A DNA stretch of 64,000 nt from assembly GCA_016201105.1 (NCBI GenBank), contig JACQDN010000004.1, positions 1 through 64,000 of the forward strand, read 5' to 3'. Made by a program: the position numbers and the translations under genes. Below are positions 8,149 to 16,665 of the stretch, piece after piece. The notes under the pieces were generated by a model that searched no databases, was not told where the DNA came from, and saw only the letters and a program-made list of their open reading frames with translations. Each line of letters starts with the position of its first letter. The stretch's first letter is position 1. The DNA is from Pseudomonadota bacterium. Its GTDB lineage: Bacteria > Pseudomonadota > Alphaproteobacteria > Micropepsales > Micropepsaceae.

Positions 8149-9651
8149 GTGAGTTCTCTCCTCTTTACCGAAGCCGAATGGGATTTTTCCGTTCTGGACC
8201 GGACCTACAAGGCGATTGAAGACATCGCGCTGGGCGATCTGAAGCTCGACGTCTATCCCAACCAGGTCGAGATCATTTCGTCCGAGCAGATGTTGGACGC
8301 CTATTCGTCGCTGGCGATGCCGCTGCTCTACAATCACTGGTCGTTCGGCAAGATGTTTGCCCGCGAAGAAACGATGTACCGCCGCGGCTATTCGGCGCTG
8401 GCCTACGAGATCGTCATCAATTCGAGCCCCTGCATCTCCTATCTGCTCGAAGAAAACAGCATGACGATGCAGGCGCTGGTGATGGCGCACGCCGCCTTCG
8501 GTCACAACCACTTCTTCAAGAACAACTATCTTTTTCGGCAGTGGACCAATGCCGCAGGCATTCTCGACTATCTCGATTTCGCCAAGAAATACATCGCCGC
8601 TTGCGAGGAACGTCACGGCCGCGACGAAGTCGAAGCCGTTCTGGATTCCGCGCACGCGCTGATGGACCAGGGCGTGTTCCGCTATCGCCGTCCGCCCAAG
8701 CCGACCAAAGAGCGGGTGCTGGAAAAGCGCCGCCGCCGCGCGGAATACGAAGAGGAAGCCTATAACGAGCTGTGGCGGACGCTGCCGGCGGGCATCGAGC
8801 CGCCCGAAGCCCAGCCCACCATCGATCCCGAAGAGCATTTCGAGGGCGAGATGAAGCTGCCGGAAGAAAACCTGCTCTATTTCCTGGAAAAGTATTCGCC
8901 GACGCTGAAAGCCTGGCAGCGCGAGATCCTGCGCATCGTGCGCACGCTGGCGCAGTATTTCTATCCTCAGCGCCAGACCAAAGTGATGAACGAAGGTTGC
9001 GCCACCTTCGTGCACCACACCATCATGAACTTGATGTACGAGCGCGGGCTCATCACCGAAGGCTCGCTGCTGGAATTCCTGCACAGTCACACCAGCGTCG
9101 TGTTCCAGCCGGAATTCGACGATCGGCGCTATTCCGGCCTCAATCCCTATGCGCTCGGCTTCGGCATGATGGCCGACATCAAGCGCATCTGCGAGAAACC
9201 GACACAGGAAGATCGCGACTGGTTTCCCGCCTTCGCCGGAAATGGCGACTGGATGGGAACGCTCAAGGACGCCTGGGCGAACTACCGCGACGAGAGCTTC
9301 ATCGAGCAGTTCCTCTCGCCCAAGCTGATGCGCGATTTCCGGCTCTTCGCACTGTTCGACAAGGCCGATAACGAGGCGGTCAAAGTCTCCGCCATTCACA
9401 ACGATACGGGGTATCGCCGGGTGCGCACCGCCTTGGCGCGCCAATACGACGTCGGCAACAGCGATCCCAACATTCAGGTGGTGGGTGCTAACCTAAAGAG
9501 CGACCGCAAGCTTTATCTCGAACACCGCATGCATCGCGGCGTGCCGCTGCATCACGCCACCAAGGAACTCGTGCTCGCCCACGTCGAAAAACTGTGGGGT
9601 CACGACGTGGCGCTCGAGGAAATCGCGGCGGAAGAAACCGTGGCGGCCTGA
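8149..9651 (+). CDS. spoVR: SpoVR family protein
   Basis: A 500-residue SpoVR/YcgB-family protein, third member of the conserved prkA-yeaH-spoVR set. Typical stretches are SSEQMLDAYSSLAMPLLYNH near the N-terminus and MNEGCATFVHHTIMN near the middle. Its biochemical role is unknown. The family was first seen in Bacillus spore cortex formation but is widespread in non-sporulating proteobacteria, where it goes with stress response. The start is GTG 8149, with AAGGAAG 5-6 bases upstream. The first residues (SSLLFTEAEWDF) are family-like. Confidence 0.93.
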   Translation: MSSLLFTEAEWDFSVLDRTYKAIEDIALGDLKLDVYPNQVEIISSEQMLDAYSSLAMPLLYNHWSFGKMFAREETMYRRGYSALAYEIVINSSPCISYLLEENSMTMQALVMAHAAFGHNHFFKNNYLFRQWTNAAGILDYLDFAKKYIAACEERHGRDEVEAVLDSAHALMDQGVFRYRRPPKPTKERVLEKRRRRAEYEEEAYNELWRTLPAGIEPPEAQPTIDPEEHFEGEMKLPEENLLYFLEKYSPTLKAWQREILRIVRTLAQYFYPQRQTKVMNEGCATFVHHTIMNLMYERGLITEGSLLEFLHSHTSVVFQPEFDDRRYSGLNPYALGFGMMADIKRICEKPTQEDRDWFPAFAGNGDWMGTLKDAWANYRDESFIEQFLSPKLMRDFRLFALFDKADNEAVKVSAIHNDTGYRRVRTALARQYDVGNSDPNIQVVGANLKSDRKLYLEHRMHRGVPLHHATKELVLAHVEKLWGHDVALEEIAAEETVAA

Positions 9652-9669
9652 ACGTTTGGTCCAGCCGCG

Positions 9670-9837
9670 CTACTTGTGCGCTTGGGCTTGCGTGGTGGCA
9701 GGCGGCGACCAGAAATCGGAGTAAACGACAGCCACCCCCACAACGGCCAAGATCACGACACCGGCGATCGCGGCAATGATGCGCGGAACGGTTTCGTCCT
9801 TGTCGACTTCTTTTGCGGCGTGAATCGGAGTTTCCAT
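9670..9837 (-). CDS. Small single-pass membrane protein (55 aa)
   Basis: ATG at 9837, stop at 9670-9672, preceded by GAGGGAAAAGGG on the coding strand. A charged N-terminus (METPIHAAKEVDKDE) is followed by one hydrophobic helix at about residues 19-39 (rich in Ile, Ala, Val). The tail is short and Pro/Gln/Ala-rich. No family was recognised. It is convergent with spoVR and the first of three small membrane proteins in the next kilobase. Confidence 0.6.
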   Translation of the reverse strand: METPIHAAKEVDKDETVPRIIAAIAGVVILAVVGVAVVYSDFWSPPATTQAQAHK

Positions 9838-10045
9838 GGCACCCTTTTCCCTCTTGGGCGCCGGCGCCGCCTGTTGGGCGACCGATCCGGCAAGCCCTTA
9901 GCAAATCACGGTTATGTTACCCTAAAGGCCGGCTTGCGTCATCGGGGACGAGCGCCCCTCCGAGCGACATTTTTCCCGAAAATCCCCGCGAATCCTGGCT
10001 AGGGGGCAGCGCTGGATGCGCGGGGATCTCAGGCCCGGACGCGCC

Positions 10046-10228
10046 TTACGACGCGCTGGACGGGTTGGCTGCAACAGTCGTCTGTTCCACCGGCGCCTTG
10101 GCGACAGTTGGCGCCGACGGGGTGGTGTTGGTGATTGCGGCAAGCAGGGCCACCACCGAACCGATGACCATGGCCGCGTAGAGCACCTTGGTGCCGTACA
10201 CTTCGCCGCTTGCAGAATACGTAGTCAT
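10046..10228 (-). CDS. Small single-pass membrane protein (60 aa)
   Basis: ATG 10228 with a strong GGAGAG site 5 bases upstream. The N-terminus MTTYSASGEVYGTK is polar. One transmembrane helix spans about residues 15-36. The C-terminal tail, rich in Ala, Pro, Thr and Val, is probably periplasmic. Not recognised. A start 12 bases upstream also exists, but it would bury the ribosome site. Confidence 0.6.
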   Translation of the reverse strand: MTTYSASGEVYGTKVLYAAMVIGSVVALLAAITNTTPSAPTVAKAPVEQTTVAANPSSAS

Positions 10229-10444
10229 TTGCCTCTCCAAAAATGACCGGCTCTCTCGACGGGGGGACGCCTCGTTGCGCGCCGTCGCTCCCGGTCACGG
10301 GTTGGAGATAGGCTCGATTTGCTGCACCGCAAATTGAGGCCGCCATGCGGGAATAACATGGTCTTAAACCTTGAAAGGGCCGGAAATCGCCCTACGGGGG
10401 AGTTCATACTAGCGTTACTTGGGGGCAATGACTCAGTTTGAAAT

Positions 10445-10699
10445 TTATTCGCGGGAAACCCAAACCGCGCCGATCACGCTAGCGACAATGAACGCACCCA
10501 CTGAAAAGTAAGCTGGAGATATGCTTGCGAGGCCGACCCAAAAGGGAAAGTTGGTTTTCGCAGCGTCGCAGTTGGAGTCGCACATTTGATAGACAAAAAT
10601 CCACATGAACCAGCCAAAGACAGGATAAAGCATTAGAGGCACTACTGCTGCGCCGATTGCAGCACCGAGCGCGATCAGCACTTTCTTCCAGCTTTTCAT
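10445..10699 (-). CDS. Small membrane protein (84 aa)
   Basis: ATG 10699, preceded by GAAGGGT. Two hydrophobic regions (about residues 5-38 and 52-80) flank a hydrophilic loop with two Cys spaced four residues apart (MCDSNCDAAK). Those two Cys could form a periplasmic disulfide. No family recognised. The local base composition is lower in GC than neighbouring genes. Confidence 0.65.
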   Translation of the reverse strand: MKSWKKVLIALGAAIGAAVVPLMLYPVFGWFMWIFVYQMCDSNCDAAKTNFPFWVGLASISPAYFSVGAFIVASVIGAVWVSRE

Positions 10700-10878
10700 A
10701 CTTCTACCCTTCGGTAAGGCCCGCGCTTCTTCGGCGGGTTTGCCGCGTCGATCAGCGTCACGATATCAGACATTTCCCAAAGGCGACCCGTCACGCCTGC
10801 CGCCATCGCGGCCACGATCGCGTTGCAAAGATCCGATCGCTTAGAGCGAGTTTGTTTTGAAGTTACTTACTCCACTTC

Positions 10879-10965
10879 CGTCATTGCCCGGCTTGTTGTC
10901 CGGGCAACCCATCTTTCCGCATCAAGAAACAAAATGGGTCGCCCGCATGAAGCGGGCGATGACGG
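10879..10965. repeat. Intergenic palindromic repeat, family E copy 2
   Basis: Left arm CGTCATTGCCCGG and right arm GGGCGATGACGG, with inner arms around ACCCATCTTT and AAAATGGGTCGCCCGC. It lies just beyond the stop of the dioxygenase gene. The remaining 10700-10878 stretch shows no supported gene. Confidence 0.75.
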
Positions 10966-10977
10966 ATTTGGGGTGAT

Positions 10978-11856
10978 TCAACCCACCGCCCGCTTGGGCA
11001 CGCTTCCTTTGACGCTGGTGCGCACCATTTCGCGGCGGAAGCCGTGGTAGTCGTTCATGGCGAAGTGCTGGGTGGAGCGGTTGTCCCAGATGGCGAGCGT
11101 GCCCTTCGCCCATTTGAGCCGCCAGGTGAAATTCTCGTTCACGCTGTGCTTGTAGAGATGCCCGAGCAGGCTCTGCGATTCCGCGTTCGTCCAGCCGGCG
11201 ATGCGGGTGGTGTAGACCGGATTGAGATAGAGCGCGGGCCTGCCGGTTTCGGCATGGGCGATGACGGCCGGATGTATTTCTTCGCGGCGCGCTTCCTTCG
11301 ATGGCTCGATCGGCGTCGACATCAGATGCTTCACACCGTCGAGATAGCCGCCGTCGCCATAGGCCATGCCGGCGGAATGCACGGCATCGAGCCCCAGCAA
11401 TGTTTCGCGCAAGCCCTTCGAAAGCGTGTCGTAGGCCATATACTGATTGGCCCAGATCGTGTCGCCGCCCTGCGGCGGTGCCTCAAGACAGTAAAGCAGC
11501 GTGAAACTCGGCGGCGCCGGCAGATAGGACAGATCGGTGTGCCAGGCATTGGCGAAATTCAACTTCTCATGCGGCTCTTTGAGAATGCGGATGACATAGG
11601 GCCTGTCTGGCAAGGGTTTCACGAACGGCGTCACGTCGCGGCCGCCGAGTTGATCGGTCAGGCGCTCCAGATCGTCCAGCGACATCGTTTGATCGGGCAG
11701 CGCGACGACCAGATGATCGAGCAACGCTTTGCGAATGCCGGCGACTTCTTCGCCGTCCAGCGTCTTTGAGAGATCGACGCCCGTCAGATAGGCGCCGGCG
11801 GACCCAGCGGCCTGCTCGACTTTCAACTTCGCGTGCGTGTGAACGGCCGCAACCAT
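10978..11856 (-). CDS. TauD/TfdA family Fe(II)/2-oxoglutarate dioxygenase
   Basis: A 292-residue enzyme of the taurine dioxygenase family. The iron-binding facial triad is visible: H106-x-D108 in NAWHTDLSYLP and the distal His near 264 in STQHFAMNDYHG. The 2-oxoglutarate-binding Arg lies near 275 in FRREMVRTS. The substrate (taurine, alkyl sulfate, phenoxyacetate or other) cannot be assigned. It is monocistronic and divergent from the enoyl-CoA hydratase across about 86 bases, which should hold both promoters. Confidence 0.9.
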   Translation of the reverse strand: MVAAVHTHAKLKVEQAAGSAGAYLTGVDLSKTLDGEEVAGIRKALLDHLVVALPDQTMSLDDLERLTDQLGGRDVTPFVKPLPDRPYVIRILKEPHEKLNFANAWHTDLSYLPAPPSFTLLYCLEAPPQGGDTIWANQYMAYDTLSKGLRETLLGLDAVHSAGMAYGDGGYLDGVKHLMSTPIEPSKEARREEIHPAVIAHAETGRPALYLNPVYTTRIAGWTNAESQSLLGHLYKHSVNENFTWRLKWAKGTLAIWDNRSTQHFAMNDYHGFRREMVRTSVKGSVPKRAVG

Positions 11857-11942
11857 GACGCTCTCCTTGACCGTGAGACTATAGCCGGACTCGCGCTGCC
11901 CGTCCCGCCATGCAAAGTTTGCCTAAACACGGGAGGCTCGCC

Positions 11943-12770
11943 ATGACGAAATGGGATACCGGGACAAACGATCTTCTGGCCGACGTCGAAAACGGCGTGG
12001 CCGTCCTCACCATGAACCGGCCGGAGCGGCGCAACGCGCTGTCCTCGGCCATGCTGGGCGCGCTCGCCGGCACGCTCGAGCGTTGCGAGATGGATTCGAC
12101 CATCGGCTGCGTTGTACTGACGGGCGCGGGCGGCGCGTTCTGCGCCGGTGGCGACGTTAAAGGCATGGCCGAAGGCGCCGATGTCGGACCGCCGGGAGCG
12201 GGCCGCGATATCGACAGCCGCATCCATCAGCAGCGCGTCAGCCAGCGCGCGACCTCGGGCCGCCTGCACAGGATGCCCAAGCCGACAATCGCCGCGTTGC
12301 CCGGCGCCGCGGCCGGCGCCGGTCTGTCCCTCGCGCTCGCCTGCGATCTGCGTATCGCCGCAGAGAACGCCGTGATGACGACCGCATTCGCCCGCGTCGG
12401 ATTCTCCGGCGACTACGGCGGCACCTATTTTCTTTCGCAGCTCGTGGGCAGCGCCAAGGCGCGCGAAATGTATTTGCTCTGCGACCGCATCGACATGAAG
12501 GAGGCCGAACGCCTTGGGCTGGTGAATTGGGTTGTGCCGGCGAACACACTCGAATCCAAGACGATGGAGATCGCGCGCCGGCTCGCATCGGGCCCGCGTG
12601 TCGCCTATCGCTACATGAAGGAAAATCTCAATCGCGCCGCCAACGGCGCCTGGGACGACTGCATGGATCTGGAAGCGACCCATCATGTGCACTGCGCGGC
12701 CACCGACGATCACAAGGAAGCCGCCCGCGCCTTCGTCGAAAAGCGCGAACCGGTGTTCAAGGGACGCTGA
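11943..12770 (+). CDS. Enoyl-CoA hydratase/isomerase family protein
   Basis: A 275-residue crotonase-fold protein. It has the oxyanion-hole segment GAGGAFCAGGDVKGM (residues 61-75) and the second conserved helix AAAGAGLSLALACDLRIAA. It probably hydrates or isomerises a 2-enoyl-CoA; the substrate is unknown. ATG 11943 has GGGAGG 6 bases upstream. An ATG 33 bases upstream in frame lacks such a site. It is divergent from the dioxygenase. Confidence 0.88.
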   Translation: MTKWDTGTNDLLADVENGVAVLTMNRPERRNALSSAMLGALAGTLERCEMDSTIGCVVLTGAGGAFCAGGDVKGMAEGADVGPPGAGRDIDSRIHQQRVSQRATSGRLHRMPKPTIAALPGAAAGAGLSLALACDLRIAAENAVMTTAFARVGFSGDYGGTYFLSQLVGSAKAREMYLLCDRIDMKEAERLGLVNWVVPANTLESKTMEIARRLASGPRVAYRYMKENLNRAANGAWDDCMDLEATHHVHCAATDDHKEAARAFVEKREPVFKGR

Positions 12771-12778
12771 ACGAAATC

Positions 12779-12867
12779 ACCTCTCCCTTGCCGCCTTCGC
12801 TAAAGCTACGGCGTGCCTTGAGTTCGCACCTGCCACGCCGAAGCGAAGCGTAGGCGGGTGGGGAGGT
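12779..12867. repeat. Imperfect intergenic inverted repeat
   Basis: CACCTCTCCC and GGGGAGGTG form the ends, and a GCCTTCGCTAAAGC / GAAGCGAAGC type pairing lies inside. It resembles the outer arms of family B but has a different interior. It lies directly after the enoyl-CoA hydratase stop and could end that transcript. Confidence 0.5.
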
Positions 12868-12938
12868 GATTGATATTTTCGCGTTCGGCATGCAGTCGGT
12901 CTTGATTTATACTCGCAGCGTCAATTCAGGGGGGATTC

Positions 12939-13316
12939 ATGCTGAGGAAAATTCTGGGAATCGTCGCGGGCGTGATTGCTTGGGGCGTTGTCGTCACATT
13001 GCTCAATATGGGCCTGCGCACCGCATGGCCGGAATACGCCGTCATCGACAAGGCGATGACTTTTGCGTTCACCGTGCCGATGATGGCGGCGCGACTTTCG
13101 GAGAGTGCGGTCAGCTCGCTTGTCAGCGGCTATCTCGCTTCGCTGATCTCAAAAGAGCGGGCGTGGACGGCGTTGCTGACCGGTCTGGTACTCTTGGCGA
13201 TCTTCGCGTTTATTCACTACCAGATCTGGAACAAGCTGCCGCTCTGGTATCACCTGACGTTCCTGATGTCGCTGCCTGTGTTGAGTTTGATCGGGGGGCG
13301 TTTGCGCGGCGCTTAA
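12939..13316 (+). CDS. Hypothetical integral membrane protein (125 aa)
   Basis: ATG 12939 with GGGGGG 4 bases upstream. There are three or four predicted membrane helices (about residues 4-24, 40-56, 74-93, 98-119) joined by short loops. No family recognised. It is followed by repeat A2 and appears monocistronic. Confidence 0.7.
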   Translation: MLRKILGIVAGVIAWGVVVTLLNMGLRTAWPEYAVIDKAMTFAFTVPMMAARLSESAVSSLVSGYLASLISKERAWTALLTGLVLLAIFAFIHYQIWNKLPLWYHLTFLMSLPVLSLIGGRLRGA

Positions 13317-13327
13317 GGATTAAGTCT

Positions 13328-13470
13328 ACCCTTCCTTGGGAGGGTCGAAAAATTCGGAGCAACGCGGAGAAATTTTTGGGGGGATGCGGAAGACGGGGCT
13401 AACCCGTCTCCCCTCTCCACATCCTCCCCGAAATTTTCTTCGCAAATTTCGACCCTCCCGCGGGAGGGTG
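13328..13470. repeat. Intergenic palindromic repeat, family A copy 2
   Basis: ACCCTTCCTTGGGAGGGTCG at the left mirrors GACCCTCCCGCGGGAGGGTG at the right. Inner arms carry GGGGGGATG and CATCCTCCCCGAAA. It lies directly after the stop of the 125-residue membrane protein. Confidence 0.8.
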
Positions 13471-13577
13471 GTTTTCTAGTGCAGCCTGCTCCAGCGGCGC
13501 ACGCTGCGCTGTTCGATCGGCTCGAACCGGTCTTCGATGATCATGACGGAAGAACGTCGGAGCTATTTTCGGCCAGT

Positions 13578-13651
13578 TGGAGCGGGCGAAGGGAATCGAA
13601 CCCTCGTATGCAGCTTGGGAAGCTGCCGTTCTACCATTGAACTACGCCCGC
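13578..13651 (-). tRNA. tRNA-Gly (anticodon CCC), CCA encoded
   Basis: On the minus strand the acceptor arms GCGGGCG and CGCCCGC pair perfectly. The D arm contains GTTCAATGGTAGAAC. The anticodon stem GCAGC/GCTGC encloses TTCCCAA, giving anticodon CCC. The T arm is GAGGGTTCGATTCCCTT, then discriminator T and an encoded CCA. Confidence 0.95.
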
Positions 13652-13691
13652 GAGGCCGCCTGAATATCACACCTTGTGGAGACGGCGGTAG
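13639..13691 (-). repeat. tRNA-Gly promoter and 5' end, repeat copy 1
   Basis: This 53-bp stretch covers the first 13 bases of tRNA-Gly(CCC) and 40 bases upstream. It recurs at 14381-14433 (44 of 53 identical by hand) and, in its upstream 43 bases, at 19092-19134 (32 of 43). In coding orientation each copy reads CTACCG...AAGG...TGATA(T/G)TCAG. It sits where a promoter should be and is therefore probably the tRNA promoter. Confidence 0.65.
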
Positions 13692-13746
13692 TGGAATGGG
13701 GCAAGGGGCCGCTAGGTAGCCCTTCGACGGGTCGCCTTTCTTGAAG

Positions 13747-14334
13747 TTACCGCGTACTCATTGGGCATTGTATTCCGTCTGCAGGTTTCGTCTCGTATTG
13801 TCCCTGCTCAACCTTGTCCGCAAGTGACGGATAGTGCGTCATCAGATATGCGCGCACGGTCTCGATATCCGATGCACCAAATTTGACTGACGCACCGTAG
13901 CCGTTCGGGGTGAAGTATACGTCTGTGAGATACACCACCTTGCCGGCAGGAACTGTGAAAACCAGCGTCTTACTTCCCTTACAATTGTAAAAGATAGTCC
14001 CCCAGAACGAACCTTTGCTGTGACCCCAAAAGACCCAGTCGATGCCGACATAGTCGCCTGGCTTTGCTTTTGCGACAATGTAGCCGTCGTTGGGATAGTC
14101 CACGAACGTAGGCTTTGCCCAACCATCTACACTGAACTGTCCGTCCTCGTTGGTGCCGCGAACGATCAGGACTTTGGCATTCTCAGGCCGGATGCCAATG
14201 ATGATGTAGGCGTCTTTGTCTGAAGTCACCGCCGCAGTCGGTTCAGCTGTCTCGGCTGCCGCACCACATACTGAGCAAGCGATAATTCCTGCGGTAAGCA
14301 GCACTCGTGTCAGATTGCGAGTGACCAAATTCAT
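13747..14334 (-). CDS. Exported hypothetical protein (195 aa)
   Basis: ATG 14334 with a purine-rich site (GGGATGGGGA). A clear Sec signal peptide (about residues 1-28, hydrophobic core VLLTAGIIACSVCGAAA) is followed by a soluble domain with many aromatic and Gly residues, such as GDYVGIDWVFWGHSKGSFWG. Its predicted strand-rich pattern suggests a beta-sandwich. Function unknown. The gene lies about 47 bases downstream of a copy of the tRNA-Gly promoter repeat, which may drive it. Confidence 0.65.
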   Translation of the reverse strand: MNLVTRNLTRVLLTAGIIACSVCGAAAETAEPTAAVTSDKDAYIIIGIRPENAKVLIVRGTNEDGQFSVDGWAKPTFVDYPNDGYIVAKAKPGDYVGIDWVFWGHSKGSFWGTIFYNCKGSKTLVFTVPAGKVVYLTDVYFTPNGYGASVKFGASDIETVRAYLMTHYPSLADKVEQGQYETKPADGIQCPMSTR

Positions 14335-14380
14335 TCCCCATCCCACTCTCTCTGCACCCTGCCGCATCAACGGAAACGAA

Positions 14381-14433
14381 GAACTACGTCCGCGAAGGCG
14401 CCTGACTATCACACCTTACGGCGGCAGCGGTAG
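14381..14433 (-). repeat. tRNA-Gly promoter and 5' end, repeat copy 2
   Basis: 44 of 53 bases match copy 1, including the first bases of the tRNA (CGCGGACGTAGTTC), after which homology stops. It lies 47 bases upstream of the start at 14334, in the same orientation. Confidence 0.65.
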
Positions 14434-14518
14434 GGTTCTGATGGTAGTGACACTTGCCGGAATCACGGAATCGTCTGCTAGTTTGGCTGCGGTGTTTCGG
14501 CCAAACGGGGGGATTTCC

Positions 14519-14590
14519 ATGACACTTTCAGACCTTGCATCCTTCGGCACCTTCGTGAGCGACCTCGCAGTACCGGTGTCGCTGATCTAG
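14519..14590 (+). pseudogene. Truncated 5' remnant of a membrane-helix protein gene
   Basis: GGGGGG precedes ATG 14519, which opens only 23 codons (MTLSDLASFGTFVSDLAVPV, then SLI) before TAG. These residues resemble the N-terminus of the intact protein at 16666-17145 (MSLEQISYIAQIAGSVGVIV, then SLV). The frame stops where the broken sensor copy begins, so the rest of the gene was lost at that joint. Confidence 0.5.
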
Positions 14591-14599
14591 AGTTCGACA

Positions 14600-15135
14600 C
14601 GAGAACGGCGAGGCCGGCCAAGAGCCGGCCTTCGCCGATTTCGCGGGCCTGGACCGCGGCTAGGGAGCGGGCGATCGGCGCGGCGACAGACGCGAGCGCG
14701 TTTCGTTCGTCGCGATTGCACGACGTGCCATCCGGCCTAGGCCCGACAAGCAGCCAGCCGATCGGTTCGTCGTTCATTGGATCGACGAGCGGCAGCGCGA
14801 CTTTGAAAATGGAGTCCGCGGCCTCGGCTTCAGGCGCTGTCGCTGAGTCTTGTGTCTCAAGCCGGGCGCGGACATCGCGCTCATCCACATCGTGGTGCGC
14901 CGCGATGAAAAAACTGTCCTCGCTCCCAAATAGTACAGCGGCCTTCGTCGCCCTGACATCGCGCGCGATGTCGCTCAGCACCTGTTCGTACAGCTCCCGC
15001 TCCGATGATCGCATAGCCGAGCGCATGCGGGAACGAGCCGCCGATATCGATCCATGGACTGAAAGGCGAGCGCGATAGACCGGCTTGAATGATCAAAGCG
15101 TGGGGCGCACGCAGGAGGAGCAGGATGACGCGCCG
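14600..15135 (-). pseudogene. Internally deleted partial copy of the membrane sensor at 17200-19056
   Basis: Reading the minus strand, 15135 to about 15010 encodes a segment like the sensor's central membrane region (SPFSPWIDIGGSFPHALGYA against SPFSPWIDLGGSFVHALGYA). At about 15007 it jumps, in another frame, to the sensor's GAF-like C-terminus (VLSDIARDVRATKAAVLF, then DSIFKVALPLVD and GWLLVGPRPDG). About 130 codons are missing at the joint. The copy ends at about 14600 after GLAVL, where the sensor continues. Both ends and the interior are lost, so it should not make a working sensor. The C-terminal part alone is open from 15026 to 14478. Confidence 0.7.
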
Positions 15136-15252
15136 GGCTGCTGTAATGATCGAACGCGGGCAGCGCGCATTAAGTCCAAAGCTTGGCCGCGTCGGTTAAA
15201 GGGCTCTTAACGCTAGCATGCGACGCTTCAAGGCAGCTTGAGACGCCAGACC

Positions 15253-15807
15253 ATGTCTGAACGGTTAATAGTGCTGGGTGACACGGACCATCAGGCGAGG
15301 TTGGTCGAAGACCCCGACGACATAGACAATCCGATACTTGCCTTTTTTCTGACCTATTGGCGTCGGAAGCGAGGAGCAGGCGCTTTGCCACTCAGCGACA
15401 GTTTTGTGCCAAAAGAGATCGGAGCCCATCTGCCTTGGGTCGTCCTCGCTGACCCGCTACCCGACTATGTGGACTTCCGTTATCGACTCGTGGGCACGCG
15501 CGTATGCGAATACTTTCTTGGCGACGGCACGGGCAAAACCATCCGCGAAGCATTTGCCGGGATGAAGACGAGCGACCTTGAGGGCTTGATCTGGCTGTAC
15601 CGGCGAGCCTGTGTCGAGCAAATGCCGATCAGGCTTACCGCTCCAGGCGGCCGCATCAACGGCGTTTATTATCCGAATTACGATGCCCTTTACCTGCCCT
15701 TCGCGTCCGATGGTGTGCATGCCGACCGGGTGGTTATTGTATTTACCTTCAACTATCGGGAGTTTTGCGAGACTAGATCGATAACTGCGCTATTGCGCAG
15801 TGGTTAA
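15253..15807 (+). CDS. PAS_5 family protein, first of a pair
   Basis: A 184-residue protein of the alphaproteobacterial PAS_5 (DUF1457) type. It shows FFLTYWRRKRGAG, then PKEIGAHLPWVVLADPLPD and the PAS core DFRYRLVGTRVCEYFLGDGTG. It lacks any attached kinase, cyclase or DNA-binding domain, so it would sense a small ligand or act through protein contacts. ATG 15253; an in-frame TTG lies 15 bases upstream. The next gene encodes a paralogue. Confidence 0.8.
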   Translation: MSERLIVLGDTDHQARLVEDPDDIDNPILAFFLTYWRRKRGAGALPLSDSFVPKEIGAHLPWVVLADPLPDYVDFRYRLVGTRVCEYFLGDGTGKTIREAFAGMKTSDLEGLIWLYRRACVEQMPIRLTAPGGRINGVYYPNYDALYLPFASDGVHADRVVIVFTFNYREFCETRSITALLRSG

Positions 15808-15981
15808 CCTCGCTCAGATGGCACAGTTTTGGTTGGTGAAGGGGATACTCGAATTCTTGGGTAGGCAACTTGAATCCCGACGATCTCAAGATTGGACATT
15901 CCGAAAGAATGGGACTTGTTCTGCCCAAGCGAATCAGGTTCGTTCAATTCGAAGCCGATAAACTCATCACGAAGACAAAGA

Positions 15982-16485
15982 ATGAATACTGCCGACGGAT
16001 CCCAGCAGCTTCCAGTTTTCATGGAATCTCCGCGCCACCCTGATCTCATTCGCCTTTGGCAATACTGGTCGAGTAAGCGCGGTGCGAAAAAGGTGGTGCC
16101 AGCACGAGCCGATATTCTGCCGTCGGAGATTAAGTCGCTATTGCCGGACGTGATGATCTGGAACGCTGAAGGCGTTGGTGGTCCATATGTCATTCGCCTA
16201 GTCGGTGAACATATTGTTCGGTTCGTTGGACAAAACAACATCGGTCAATTCGCGACGGTCGGCATGCCTGTAGATGCGGCGGCAATGATAAATTATATAC
16301 TGACGAGGGTTCTCGAGACACACGAACCGCTGTTCCGGAGTGGGAAAGCGTTCTGGCATGTAGAAAAGTCTTACCGCAATTTTGAAGCCTGCTACTTGCC
16401 GATGTCCTCGGGCAATGGAGCTGTGACCATGATACTTGGTGGCGTCAAATTCGACGTCAATGATGCCACCAGTTCGGCCCCCTGA
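15982..16485 (+). CDS. PAS_5 family protein, second of a pair
   Basis: A 167-residue paralogue of the preceding protein: LIRLWQYWSSKRGAKKVVP, ILPSEIKSLLPDVMIW and the PAS core PYVIRLVGEHIVRFVGQNN align with it segment by segment. It is a stand-alone PAS module. The start is ATG 15982 after a GAAGACAAAG site; an in-frame upstream ATG at 15892 is less likely. Composition is noticeably more AT-rich than the window average, which may reflect transfer. Confidence 0.78.
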   Translation: MNTADGSQQLPVFMESPRHPDLIRLWQYWSSKRGAKKVVPARADILPSEIKSLLPDVMIWNAEGVGGPYVIRLVGEHIVRFVGQNNIGQFATVGMPVDAAAMINYILTRVLETHEPLFRSGKAFWHVEKSYRNFEACYLPMSSGNGAVTMILGGVKFDVNDATSSAP

Positions 16486-16665
16486 TCGATGTGGCCACTC
16501 CTAGTTAGCGGGCAAATCGCAAGAAATCGCACCGTTGTCTCTGCATACGATTGGCTAAATTAGATTAAATTAGATTGAGGATTGAGGGACGTCATACATA
16601 AATCCCTTCGCCAATTAAGACTGCGCGTCGGAGAAGCATCGAAACAACGCAATGCGTGTCGTATC

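Noticed and set aside
7942..9444. Long minus-strand open frame (500 codons) opposite spoVR
   Set aside because: Antisense shadow; it also runs through a repeat.
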